Source of the DNA: an uncultured Collinsella sp.
GTDB lineage: Bacteria > Actinomycetota > Coriobacteriia > Coriobacteriales > Coriobacteriaceae
Reading direction: 5' to 3'
Assembly: GCA_900759335.1 (NCBI GenBank)
Contig: CAAEUX010000005.1
Coordinates: 1-64,000 of the forward strand
Length of the DNA stretch: 64,000 nucleotides
Shown here in pieces: positions 17,189 to 25,275 of this stretch. The position numbers and the translations under genes were made by a program. Each line of letters opens with the position of its first letter. Position 1 is the first letter of the stretch. The notes under the pieces were generated by a model. That model made no database searches. It was given only the letters and a program-made list of their open reading frames with translations, and had not been told where the DNA came from.

Positions 17189-17249
17189 GTATACGTGGGC
17201 AGTGCGGCTATCATGGTACTTTACCGATATCCGCACTGCCCACGTATAC
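17189..17249. promoter_or_regulatory. 19-bp perfect inverted repeat upstream of kinase 17282
   Basis: Arms 17189-17207 (GTATACGTGGGCAGTGCGG) and 17231-17249 are perfectly complementary around a 23-nt loop, ending 33 bp before the kinase start codon. There is no T-run, so it is more likely an operator or leader hairpin than a terminator. This gene lacks the island palindrome. Confidence 0.7.
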
Positions 17250-17281
17250 GCGCGACAACCCATGCCAGACAAAGGAACGCC

Positions 17282-19366
17282 ATGGATACTACCGATAGCG
17301 CCTATGGCGACAAACTCATCCGTCTCGACACGTTCGATACCGCCGTTGCGGTCGACCCCAGCGCCGAGGATGATGCCAAGCGCCGGTATATGACACTTAT
17401 TCTTCAGACGGCATACCGCGACGACGGCAATATCGGGCACGTGCTGCGCGCGACCAACACGAGCGGCGAGGTCTTTGCCGTCAAGCTACTCAAGGACAAC
17501 GCCATCCTTTCCGGCCAAGCCCCCGATCGCTCCGCCGAGCAAGCGGCTGCGCACCTGGCCAACACCGCCGCGCTGTTCGAGGAGTACCGTCATCTGTGTA
17601 CTGTCTCGCACCTGCGCGGATTTCCGCGCGTCTATGGCTATGGATCGTGCGAGGACGACCCGCTCATCCTCATGGAGTGGGTTGAGGGCACCTCGCTCAA
17701 GCAGGCGCTGCCCTTGCTTCCGCACCATGCCTCGGGCGGGCTAACCACCCAGATGGTGGCCGCCGTTGGAAACGCCGTGCTTCGCGCACTCCTGATGACC
17801 CAGGGGCTCGTGAATCCGGTCGTTCATCGCGACCTGTCGCCCGCCAATATCATGTTCCGTACCACCAGCCGAACGCTCGAGCAGCAGATTGCCGATTGCT
17901 CCTTTGACCCCTGTCTCATCGACATGGGCTCCGCGACCATTGCCCTCGGCGACGACACGATCACCCGGCGCGCCGACATCTGGCGCTTTGCCACGCCCGC
18001 ATACGCCGCGCCCGAGATGCTCACGCAGGATATCGAAGGCATCGCGGCCCTTCGCCGCTCGCCCGCCATCGACGTCTACGCACTATCGAGTATTCTGTAC
18101 CAGCTCTACAGCGGTCGCAAACCGTTCGATGTCGAGTCGACGGGTGCCGCGGCAACCGGCTCGTTCTACCTCATAAAGACCAAGACCAAGCCGGCACCGC
18201 TTGAGCCGCGATGCAGTGACGACGAGGCGCTCGTCCAAATCATCATGAAAGGCATCTCGGTCGAACAGGGCGATCGCCCTACCGAGCAGCAGATGCTCGA
18301 GGTGCTCTCGACATACCTCCCCGCTGCAGAATCTGAGGACCGCGAGGACGCGAGCAATGACGCCGTAATTGGCATCGACTCCGGTACGCACCTTAAGGTC
18401 GACGTCGCCGGCGAGCGCGCGCGAGAGATCCTGGAGCAGGCCCGGAACGATGCCATGACCCGCCGTCGCTTTATTATCGGCGGCGTCGCTGCAGTCGTTG
18501 CGGGGCTCGGCGTCATTGGCGCGGCAACCCATGGCTTTGGCATCCCCGACTACCTCGATGGCATCCGCGGTTCACTTGACGACTACACCTGGGATCAGCT
18601 GCAGGAGATTTCGCTCAAGATTAAGGCCGCCGAGACCCGTAGCGAGGCACGCGAGATTGCCAAGCGCTATCACCTGCTCGATGACAACGGGCATATCCCC
18701 TATCCATGCACTAAGCGCGTGAAGCTCACCAATGGGCTGCACGTCGGCGCGCAGCTCGTGGGCATCCGCCACGACGAGCTTCTAGACGGTACGGGCAAGG
18801 CCGGGCTGACGTTTATGTTCGACGCGGGTATTGCCGAGCGCAACGCTGCGGCTGAACCGCCGAGCGCCGGCTGGGCAGATTGCGAGCTGCGGGAATGGCT
18901 CGACGGCGACGGCCTTAAGCTGCTGCCCAACGAGTTGCGCGCACTCATCAAATCTGTCAAAAAGATCTCGAATAACGTTGGCGCCGCCAGGAGCGCATCG
19001 TGTCTGAGCGAGCTGCCCGCGACCCTTTGGCTGCCCGCCATGGTCGAGCTGTGCGGAGTGCAGCCGCCCGAGTCGTTTGCCGGGGGCTTTCAGTACCTGG
19101 CAGACATCTACAACGGCGAAGGCAAGGAGTACCAGCTGTTCCGCGAGCTCAAGGTAAGTCCGTATACCACGAACGAGACGATGATCCGCCAGTGGAAGGG
19201 CAAGGACACCTGCTGGTGGGAGCGCACGGTGAGCCCCGACTCATCGGAGACCGAAGGCACGCTCTACATAAACCGTGTGGGCCACGACGGCGACGCCTTT
19301 ACGTACGCAACGCCTGCGGACAAGCCAAACAAACGAACCTGTGTGATCCCCGGATTCTGTATCTAG
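17282..19366 (+). CDS. Transmembrane Ser/Thr kinase with DUF6273-like ectodomain
   Basis: 694 aa. Kinase domain: Lys 68 (FAVKLL), HRDLSPAN (182-189), DMG (214-216), APE (243-245). A cytosolic linker of about 110 residues leads to a single membrane segment (398-416) preceded by TRRRFIIGG, which resembles a twin-arginine signal. The exported part (420-694) is one domain of the type duplicated in the secreted protein at 8391: YTWDQLQEI, AKRYHLLDDNG, VGIRHDELLDGTGKAGLTF, LWLPAMVEL. Start ATG 17282 with AAAGGAA. Last gene of the island, followed by array B. Signal sensed is unknown. Confidence 0.92.
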   Translation: MDTTDSAYGDKLIRLDTFDTAVAVDPSAEDDAKRRYMTLILQTAYRDDGNIGHVLRATNTSGEVFAVKLLKDNAILSGQAPDRSAEQAAAHLANTAALFEEYRHLCTVSHLRGFPRVYGYGSCEDDPLILMEWVEGTSLKQALPLLPHHASGGLTTQMVAAVGNAVLRALLMTQGLVNPVVHRDLSPANIMFRTTSRTLEQQIADCSFDPCLIDMGSATIALGDDTITRRADIWRFATPAYAAPEMLTQDIEGIAALRRSPAIDVYALSSILYQLYSGRKPFDVESTGAAATGSFYLIKTKTKPAPLEPRCSDDEALVQIIMKGISVEQGDRPTEQQMLEVLSTYLPAAESEDREDASNDAVIGIDSGTHLKVDVAGERAREILEQARNDAMTRRRFIIGGVAAVVAGLGVIGAATHGFGIPDYLDGIRGSLDDYTWDQLQEISLKIKAAETRSEAREIAKRYHLLDDNGHIPYPCTKRVKLTNGLHVGAQLVGIRHDELLDGTGKAGLTFMFDAGIAERNAAAEPPSAGWADCELREWLDGDGLKLLPNELRALIKSVKKISNNVGAARSASCLSELPATLWLPAMVELCGVQPPESFAGGFQYLADIYNGEGKEYQLFRELKVSPYTTNETMIRQWKGKDTCWWERTVSPDSSETEGTLYINRVGHDGDAFTYATPADKPNKRTCVIPGFCI

Positions 19367-19407
19367 AGAGCGGGCGTCTTGCCGTGACGGGACCCCTCCC
19401 CGGCAAT

Positions 19408-19627
19408 TGTCTCAATCTGTAACACTAGCTCGGCAGATACAGGTCTAGATGTTACAGAACGAGACAAACCCCAACCCCGCGAGACAGCATCTCAATCTGT
19501 AACAGTAAGGGGTCAAAAACCTCTCTAGATGTTACAGATCAAGACATTTGAGTTGACCGCGGACGGTCTGTCTCGATCTGTAACAGTTACTCGACAAAAA
19601 CGGGTCTAGATGTTACAGATTGAGACA
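19408..19627. repeat. Array B: three 59-bp palindromic units
   Basis: Units at 19408-19466, 19488-19546 and 19569-19627, same family and same 80-81 bp period as array A. It lies between the last island gene and the copper operon; no gene is seen in 19367-19779. Confidence 0.95.
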
Positions 19628-19701
19628 TTAGACCGGCTACGGTCCGCCGACCTGGCTATCACCTCGACCAATACCAGAATGTCATACATTTCAATCTCCA
19701 C

Positions 19702-19732
19702 TGGACACCCCCAGGGGGTATGGGTGTATAGT
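19702..19732 (+). promoter_or_regulatory. copA promoter with copper-type G/C dyad
   Basis: TGGACA (19702-19707), a 19-nt spacer and TATAGT (19727-19732). The spacer holds CCCCCAGGGGG and the half sites ACACCC/GGGTGT. Such G-tract dyads are typical CsoR operators, and csoR is in this operon. Confidence 0.65.
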
Positions 19733-19779
19733 ATCGGCAGGTTAACAATTCCAACACCGAACCACGGAAAGGAGCAGCC

Positions 19780-22122
19780 ATGGCTCAAGATAAGTTCGAC
19801 GTGGGCGGCATGACATGCGCCGCCTGCCAGGCGCATGTGGACCGCGCCGTGAGCAAGCTCGACGGCGTCGAGAGCGTCGCGGTCAACCTGCTCGCCGGTT
19901 CCATGATGGTCGACTATGACCCCGCGCAGGTCTCCCCCGACGATATCTGCACCGCCGTCGACCGTGCCGGCTACTCGGCCTCGCCCGTCGATGCGGGCAC
20001 CGGTGCCGCCGGCTCAAGCGGCAGCTCGCAGGCCAGGTCTGGCGTCACCCATATGGAGTCGCCGACCAAAAAGTTGGAGGCCGCCGCCTCTGCCATGCGC
20101 ACCCGCCTCATCATCTCGATCGTATTCCTCATCCCACTGTTCTACATAGGCATGGGGCACATGCTCGGCTGGCCGCTGCCCGGCATCTTCACGGACCACA
20201 TCCACAGCACGACGCTCGCCCTCACCGAGCTCGTCTTGCTCATCCCCATCGTCTATGTCAACGACGCGTACTTTATCAACGGGTTTAAATCACTCGCACA
20301 CGGCGCGCCTACCATGGACGCCCTTATTGCCGTGGGCGCCACCGCCTCCATCGCCTGGTCGCTCTACGCCATGTTCATCATGGCCGACCAATTAGCCGCG
20401 GGTCAGGTCCACGAGGCCATGATGACGAGCATGGACAATCTGTATTTTGAGAGTGCGGGCACGATCCTGTCGCTCGTTACCGTGGGCAAATACCTCGAGA
20501 CACGCAGCAAATCCAAGACCGGCGGCGCCATCGAGGCGCTCATTGACCTGGCGCCCAAGACCGCGACCGTCGTGGCCGAGGACGGCACCGAAACCACCGT
20601 CGACGTCGACAGTATCCTTCCCGGCCAGGTCCTGCGTGTGCGCCCCGGAGAGTCCATCCCTGTCGATGGCGTGGTGCTCGAGGGCAGCTCGGCCGTGGAC
20701 GAGAGCGCGCTCACCGGCGAGTCCATCCCCGTGGAAAAGACCGCCGGCGACACCGTCAACGCCGCCACTGTCAACCGCACCGGCTCGTTTACCTTCCGTG
20801 CCACACGCGTGGGCGCCGACACGTCGCTCGCCAAGATTATCCAGCTCGTCGAGGACGCCAACGCCACCAAGGCGCCTATCGCCCGCATGGCCGACAAAGT
20901 CGCCGGCGTGTTCGTGCCCGTGGTGTTCGTGATCTCGGCTGTGACCTTTGCGGCGTGGATGGCACTGACCGGCAGCATAAACGAGGCGCTCACCTCCGCC
21001 GTGGCCGTGCTGGTGATCAGCTGTCCGTGCGCATTGGGTCTGGCCACGCCCGTCGCCATCATGGTGGGCACCGGCAAGGGCGCCGAGATGGGCATTCTGT
21101 TCAAGAGCGCCGAGGCGCTGGAGAATCTGCGCAGCGTGGGCACCGTGGTGCTCGATAAGACGGGAACGGTCACTCGCGGCAAGCCTGCCGTGACCGATAT
21201 CGTGGTAGCCACGCGTGCCGACGGATCGCCCGCCATGAGCGAAAAGGCGCTGCTCAAGCTGGCCGCTGCGCTGGAGCGCTCGAGCGAGCACCCGCTGGCC
21301 GAGGCGATTATGGCCGAGTGCGAGGCGCGCGGAATCGTCGCGCGCATGGTCGAGGACTTTGCCGCCGTGCCCGGGCGAGGCGTTACGGCACGCGAGGGGC
21401 AGAATGTCATCGCCGCCGGCAACGTGCGTCTGATGGACGAGCTGGGCGTGAAGGTTCCCGCCGGCCTTGCCGAACAGTTCGCGGCCGAGGGCAAGACGCC
21501 ACTGTTCTTTGCCAAGAACAGCGAGCTTGTCGGCACCATCGCCGTGGCGGACGAGGTCAAGGAGACGAGCGCCGGGGCCATCGCCGCACTGCGCTCGCTT
21601 GGCGTCGACGTGCGCATGCTCACCGGCGACAACCGCGTGACAGCCGAAGCGATCGCCCGCCGCGTGGGACTGAGCAGCGAGCAGGTCATCGCCGACGTCC
21701 TCCCCGCCGACAAGGAACGCCACGTGCGCGAGCTGCAGGATGCGGGCAGCAAGGTCGCCATGGTGGGCGACGGCATCAACGACTCCCCCGCCCTGGCGCG
21801 CGCCGACGTGGGCCTTGCCATCGGTACCGGCGCCGACATCGCCAAAGAAGGGGCAGATGTGGTTCTCATGCGCAGCGACCTCATGGACGTCGCCCGTGCC
21901 ATCGAGCTGTCGCGCGCCACAATTCGCAACATCAAGCAGGACCTGTTCTGGGCGCTGTTCTACAACGGCATCGGCATTCCGCTGGCGGCGGGCGTGTTCT
22001 TCCCCCTCACCGGTTGGCAGCTCTCGCCGATGTTTGGCGCCGCGGCCATGAGCCTGTCGAGCGTCTGCGTCGTAGGCAATGCGCTGCGCTTAAAATCCTT
22101 TAAGCCAAAAGTGGCAAAATAA
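19780..22122 (+). CDS. copA: Copper-exporting P1B-type ATPase
   Basis: Pumps Cu(I) out of the cytoplasm using ATP. 780 aa with one N-terminal heavy-metal domain (GMTCAACQ, residues 10-17), paired membrane helices, LTGES actuator motif, the membrane CPC metal site (ISCPCALGLATP), DKTGT phosphorylation site, SSEHPLAEAI and GDGINDSPALA. The CPC and HP motifs fit Cu(I) transport. Start ATG 19780 with GGAAAGGAG. First gene of copA-copZ-csoR, with a CsoR-like operator upstream. Confidence 0.96.
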   Translation: MAQDKFDVGGMTCAACQAHVDRAVSKLDGVESVAVNLLAGSMMVDYDPAQVSPDDICTAVDRAGYSASPVDAGTGAAGSSGSSQARSGVTHMESPTKKLEAAASAMRTRLIISIVFLIPLFYIGMGHMLGWPLPGIFTDHIHSTTLALTELVLLIPIVYVNDAYFINGFKSLAHGAPTMDALIAVGATASIAWSLYAMFIMADQLAAGQVHEAMMTSMDNLYFESAGTILSLVTVGKYLETRSKSKTGGAIEALIDLAPKTATVVAEDGTETTVDVDSILPGQVLRVRPGESIPVDGVVLEGSSAVDESALTGESIPVEKTAGDTVNAATVNRTGSFTFRATRVGADTSLAKIIQLVEDANATKAPIARMADKVAGVFVPVVFVISAVTFAAWMALTGSINEALTSAVAVLVISCPCALGLATPVAIMVGTGKGAEMGILFKSAEALENLRSVGTVVLDKTGTVTRGKPAVTDIVVATRADGSPAMSEKALLKLAAALERSSEHPLAEAIMAECEARGIVARMVEDFAAVPGRGVTAREGQNVIAAGNVRLMDELGVKVPAGLAEQFAAEGKTPLFFAKNSELVGTIAVADEVKETSAGAIAALRSLGVDVRMLTGDNRVTAEAIARRVGLSSEQVIADVLPADKERHVRELQDAGSKVAMVGDGINDSPALARADVGLAIGTGADIAKEGADVVLMRSDLMDVARAIELSRATIRNIKQDLFWALFYNGIGIPLAAGVFFPLTGWQLSPMFGAAAMSLSSVCVVGNALRLKSFKPKVAK

Positions 22123-22150
22123 GCTCACCATTACGTCCATTTAGAACGGG

Positions 22151-22245
22151 TTTTCCAGGTACCCGAGATTGACCTGAAAGAGGAGCGACGCGTACTTTGG
22201 TACGCGAGCGACGGTTTGAAGGCCAAGGTCGGGTGCCTGGGAAAG
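22151..22245. repeat. Long imperfect hairpin between copA and copZ
   Basis: Outer arms around CCAGGTACCCGA and TCGGGTGCCTGG, with a nested hairpin CGCGTAC...GGTACGCG at 22189-22206. It could be a small inverted-repeat element or a processing signal inside the operon. Confidence 0.65.
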
Positions 22246-22269
22246 CCGACGCAACAGAGAGGAATATCC

Positions 22270-22491
22270 ATGCGTTTCACAATTAAGACTTCCGGCCTTA
22301 TGTGCGGCCACTGCGACGCCACCGTCGAGACGGCGCTGCTCAACGTTGCCGGCGTAACCGATGCCGACGCCGATCACGAGACCCAGACTGTCCAGGTGGA
22401 GTGCGCCGACACCGTGACCGCCGAGCAGCTCGCCGCCGCCGTCGAGGGCGCCGGCGAGAAATTCCATGCCCTGTCCGTAACCGCCGCGTAG
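22270..22491 (+). CDS. copZ: Copper chaperone, CopZ-like heavy-metal domain protein
   Basis: 73 aa, one heavy-metal-associated domain with GLMCGHCDATVE giving the CxxC metal site. It should carry Cu(I) to CopA or to CsoR. Start ATG 22270 (GAGAGGAATATCC upstream) chosen because the domain begins at once; the upstream in-frame start lies in the hairpin. Mercury-binding relatives share the fold, but the copA and csoR neighbours support copper. Confidence 0.88.
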   Translation: MRFTIKTSGLMCGHCDATVETALLNVAGVTDADADHETQTVQVECADTVTAEQLAAAVEGAGEKFHALSVTAA

Positions 22492-22517
22492 CAGGCGCCA
22501 CCTACTCCATCCTCAGA

Positions 22518-22584
22518 AGTTGCGGTGAAATACGGACTGTTGTGCCGCCCTAGGCCTTTAAACGGTCCGTATTTCACCGCAACT
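22518..22584. repeat. 67-bp palindrome, family P, copy 1
   Basis: Arms AGTTGCGGTGAAATACGGAC and its near-perfect complement. The same element lies at 36648-36714 and 50623-50689. It stands between copZ and csoR. Confidence 0.85.
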
Positions 22585-22626
22585 GACGGGGGCATCCGGA
22601 AGATCGACCAGAAACGAGGACCCGCC

Positions 22627-22899
22627 ATGATGGCAGACCATAAATCGATGACCCGTATGCTCAAGACGGCACGCGGACAGATCGACGGCATCCTGCGAAT
22701 GGTCGAGGAGGACCGCTATTGCGTCGATATTTCCACGCAGCTCATGGCAACACAGGCGCTCCTCGCGCGCATTAACGCCGACGTGCTCAAGGCGCATATA
22801 GAGGGCTGCGTGACTTCGGCAATCGAATCGGGCAACGAAGACCTCAAAGCCGCCAAACTCGCCGAAATCGAACGCGTCGTCGACAAGCTCTCCAAGTAA
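22627..22899 (+). CDS. csoR: Copper-sensing repressor, CsoR family
   Basis: 90 aa, all-helical CsoR/FrmR-type DNA-binding repressor. The metal-ligand pattern is present: Cys in DRYCVDIS, His and Cys in KAHIEGC. This C-H-C set is typical of copper sensors; Cu(I) binding releases the DNA. Start ATG 22627 with GAGGA; a second ATG follows at once. Lies 135 bp after copZ, separated by palindrome family P. Likely operator is the dyad at 19705-19727. Confidence 0.9.
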   Translation: MMADHKSMTRMLKTARGQIDGILRMVEEDRYCVDISTQLMATQALLARINADVLKAHIEGCVTSAIESGNEDLKAAKLAEIERVVDKLSK

Positions 22900-22944
22900 T
22901 TGGGGACATTGGGGACAGACTGCTTTGCGCCATCTTGGTGTATC

Positions 22945-22991
22945 GGGGACAGGTACGTTTGCACCACATTGGTGCAAACGTACCTGTCCCC
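22945..22991. repeat. Perfect 21-bp hairpin after csoR
   Basis: Arms 22945-22965 and 22971-22991 (GGGGACAGGTACGTTTGCACC) with a 5-nt loop. Direct repeats of TTGGGGACA precede it. Related sequence at 57948-58015. Confidence 0.85.
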
Positions 22992-23046
22992 CTTGCTCTA
23001 AATCGGGTATAAAGGCGTGCGGTATATCGAATGAAAGGCAATTTGC

Positions 23047-23520
23047 ATGAATGACTTTATGAAGGGTCGCAATGGCGCCGATGAACTCACCATCGTAATG
23101 GGTTTTGCCGGCATCATCATCGCGATGATCGGATCGATAGCCCGCATCCAGTGGCTCAGCTGGATCGCCATCGCCGTCATCGTAATTGGCGTGCTGCGCG
23201 GCCTGTCCAAAAACATCGATGCACGTCGCAAGGAGAACGAGACCTTTGTCGCCGCAACTGCCAATGTTCCCGGCTTGGGCAAGTTCGTCGCCAGCTTGGG
23301 CGGCGGGGCCGCAGCGGCCAGCACCTCACGCGCGGCCCGAACGAGCAAGGAAGACTTTGAGCGTGCCAAGCGCACGGCCAAGAAGATGTGGAAGGGTCGC
23401 AAGACCACGGCATATCTCAAGTGCCCCAACTGCGGCCAGATGCTCTCCGTCCCCAAGGGCAAAGGCAAGATCCGCGTCACTTGCCCCAAGTGCCACGCCA
23501 AGATGGAGACGCGCTCGTAG
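23047..23520 (+). CDS. Membrane protein with C-terminal zinc ribbon
   Basis: 157 aa. Two hydrophobic segments near the N-terminus (about 17-32 and 37-54), a basic helical middle and a C-terminal zinc ribbon (LKCPNCGQML...VTCPKCHAK). The ribbon is at the opposite end from those of the signalling island. Start ATG 23047 with GAAAGG. Followed by a strong terminator. Function unknown; it resembles small zinc-ribbon membrane proteins of unknown role in Actinomycetota. Confidence 0.8.
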   Translation: MNDFMKGRNGADELTIVMGFAGIIIAMIGSIARIQWLSWIAIAVIVIGVLRGLSKNIDARRKENETFVAATANVPGLGKFVASLGGGAAAASTSRAARTSKEDFERAKRTAKKMWKGRKTTAYLKCPNCGQMLSVPKGKGKIRVTCPKCHAKMETRS

Positions 23521-23539
23521 CCGCCATACCATGGGACAG

Positions 23540-23576
23540 AAAAAGCCGAGGCCTCGCGCTGAGGCCTCGGCTTTTT
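23540..23576 (+). terminator. Terminator of the 23047-23520 gene
   Basis: AAAAGCCGAGGCCTC...GAGGCCTCGGCTTTTT, also usable by the convergent amidohydrolase gene. Confidence 0.9.
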
Positions 23577-23609
23577 GCATGCGACAACGGAGCTGTCCCT
23601 TTGTCTCGT

Positions 23610-24980
23610 CTACGCTACGCCATCGCGGGCAAGCTCCTCGGCCAGCGCCTCGGACGGCATGGCCATAATCGCGTCGAGCTCGGCGTCCACCTCGGGAATG
23701 CGCTTCACCTTGAGCTTGCGCATCAGATCGCCACGACACATCACGTGCATCGGCTCACGCAGGGCGCACAGGTCATCGAGCGGGTTCTCGCGCGTCACCA
23801 GGATATCGGCGGCCTTACCGCACTCGATTGTGCCGGTCTCGCCGCCCAGCCCCAGCAGCTCGGCATTGACCTGCGTGGCCGTATGCAGCGCGAAGGCGTT
23901 GCTCACGCCGACATACTTGGCAAAATAGGCCACCTCGCGCCACATGTCGTACTGGGTCACGAACGGGCAGCTCGAATCCGTGCCTAGGCCCACCTTAACG
24001 CCAGCTTCCAGTGCGGCACGAGCACTCTCGATGATGCCCGAGCACACGATGTCGCCGTTCTTCTTTTGCGTATCGGTCGAATGGGTCTTTTCCGGGTCGA
24101 GCAACACAAACGGCAGCGCCGGACTGATGGTGCAGGTCACACTCGGCGCACGTCCCTCGAGCTGCGTACCCGCGGCGCCGCGGTACAGTTCCAGGATCTC
24201 GGGCGTCAACGGAGCGCCGTGCTCAATCGTGTCAACTCCGGCCTCAAGCGCGGCCTTCACACCTTCGGTGCTCTCGACATGGGCCATGACCGGAAGGCCA
24301 ACCTCGTGCGCCGCCTTGCACGCCGCCGCGGCAACCTCCACCGGCATACGCAGCATACCCGGCTCACCCACCTCGGTCGCATCGAACACACCGCCCGTTA
24401 CGAACAGCTTAATGACGTCGGCACCGCGCGCATACAGGTCGCGCACCTGTTCGGCTGCCTCGGCGGGACTGTTTGCCACCTGGGCGAACAGTCCCGCACC
24501 ATGGCCGCCCGGCACCGTGACGCCCGTTCCCGGCGCCACCAGGCGAGGACCTTGATACTTGCCGGCATCGATAGCATCGCGCACGGCCAGATCGGCAAAC
24601 AGCGGATCGCCCGCGCCGCGCACCGTGGTCACGCCACTTGCCAGTTGTTGTTGGGCGCTGCCCTTAAGAATATGGCGCACGATGGCGCGCCCCACGGGAT
24701 TATCGAGCTTCTTCATCAGCGCGCCCGCATCGCCCGCCGAAACCGGCTTGCCCGAACCGCACAGATGCACATGCATATTGATGAGACCGGGCATGAGATA
24801 CGCACCTGCCAGGTCGATGACCTCGGCACCTGCAGGTGCCTGCGCCACAGCACTCGGCCTCATCCACGTGATGACACCGCGCTCAACAGTCACGGCCATA
24901 TCGGGTTGCGGCTCCATATGCTCCGAACCATCCAGGACGGTCGCATTGATAAACAACGTGGAACGATCGGCAGACGCCAT
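23610..24980 (-). CDS. Metal-dependent amidohydrolase
   Basis: 456 aa hydrolase of the amidohydrolase superfamily, close to imidazolonepropionase/prolidase-like members. Motifs: MHVHLCG metal site, KLFVTGG (likely metal-bridging Lys), AHVES, EHG and GLGTDSS. It should cleave a cyclic amide or a peptide bond, but the substrate cannot be read from sequence. Start ATG 24980 with GGAGGAG just upstream; longer starts run into unrelated sequence. Cytosolic, single gene, with array C upstream. Confidence 0.85.
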   Translation of the reverse strand: MASADRSTLFINATVLDGSEHMEPQPDMAVTVERGVITWMRPSAVAQAPAGAEVIDLAGAYLMPGLINMHVHLCGSGKPVSAGDAGALMKKLDNPVGRAIVRHILKGSAQQQLASGVTTVRGAGDPLFADLAVRDAIDAGKYQGPRLVAPGTGVTVPGGHGAGLFAQVANSPAEAAEQVRDLYARGADVIKLFVTGGVFDATEVGEPGMLRMPVEVAAAACKAAHEVGLPVMAHVESTEGVKAALEAGVDTIEHGAPLTPEILELYRGAAGTQLEGRAPSVTCTISPALPFVLLDPEKTHSTDTQKKNGDIVCSGIIESARAALEAGVKVGLGTDSSCPFVTQYDMWREVAYFAKYVGVSNAFALHTATQVNAELLGLGGETGTIECGKAADILVTRENPLDDLCALREPMHVMCRGDLMRKLKVKRIPEVDAELDAIMAMPSEALAEELARDGVA

Positions 24981-25128
24981 ATCGAGCTCCTCCCCCTCAG
25001 AAAACTTGAACATCTGTCCATTATTATCCAGTGTAGCCCGATTGCCATAGACATATCGGTTAACGGAGGGAAGAGGGGATGTGGGGGACGGAATACGCTG
25101 CAGTCCCACCCCAGCGACACCAGGGAAA

Positions 25129-25268
25129 TATCTCGATCTGTAACAGATACAGGGTTGTTGGGCCCCTTGATGTTACAGATCGAGACATTCGGTCGACGTT
25201 TCACCGGCTTGTCTCGATCTGTAACAATTACGAGCTCAAACAACCTCTAAACGTTACAGATTGAGACA
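25129..25268. repeat. Array C: two 59-bp palindromic units
   Basis: Units 25129-25187 and 25210-25268, same family as array A. It lies 7 bp past the stop of the 25276 gene and upstream of the amidohydrolase gene. Confidence 0.95.
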
Positions 25269-25275
25269 AAACCTC

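Noticed and set aside
2880..19366. TerY-P triad or type VII secretion locus
   Set aside because: PP2C, kinase and FHA genes recall both, but no VWA protein, EssC-like ATPase or WXG100 protein is present in the window.
19702..19732. MerR/CueR-type promoter
   Set aside because: The 19-nt spacer would allow it, but the G-tract dyad and csoR in the operon favour CsoR control.
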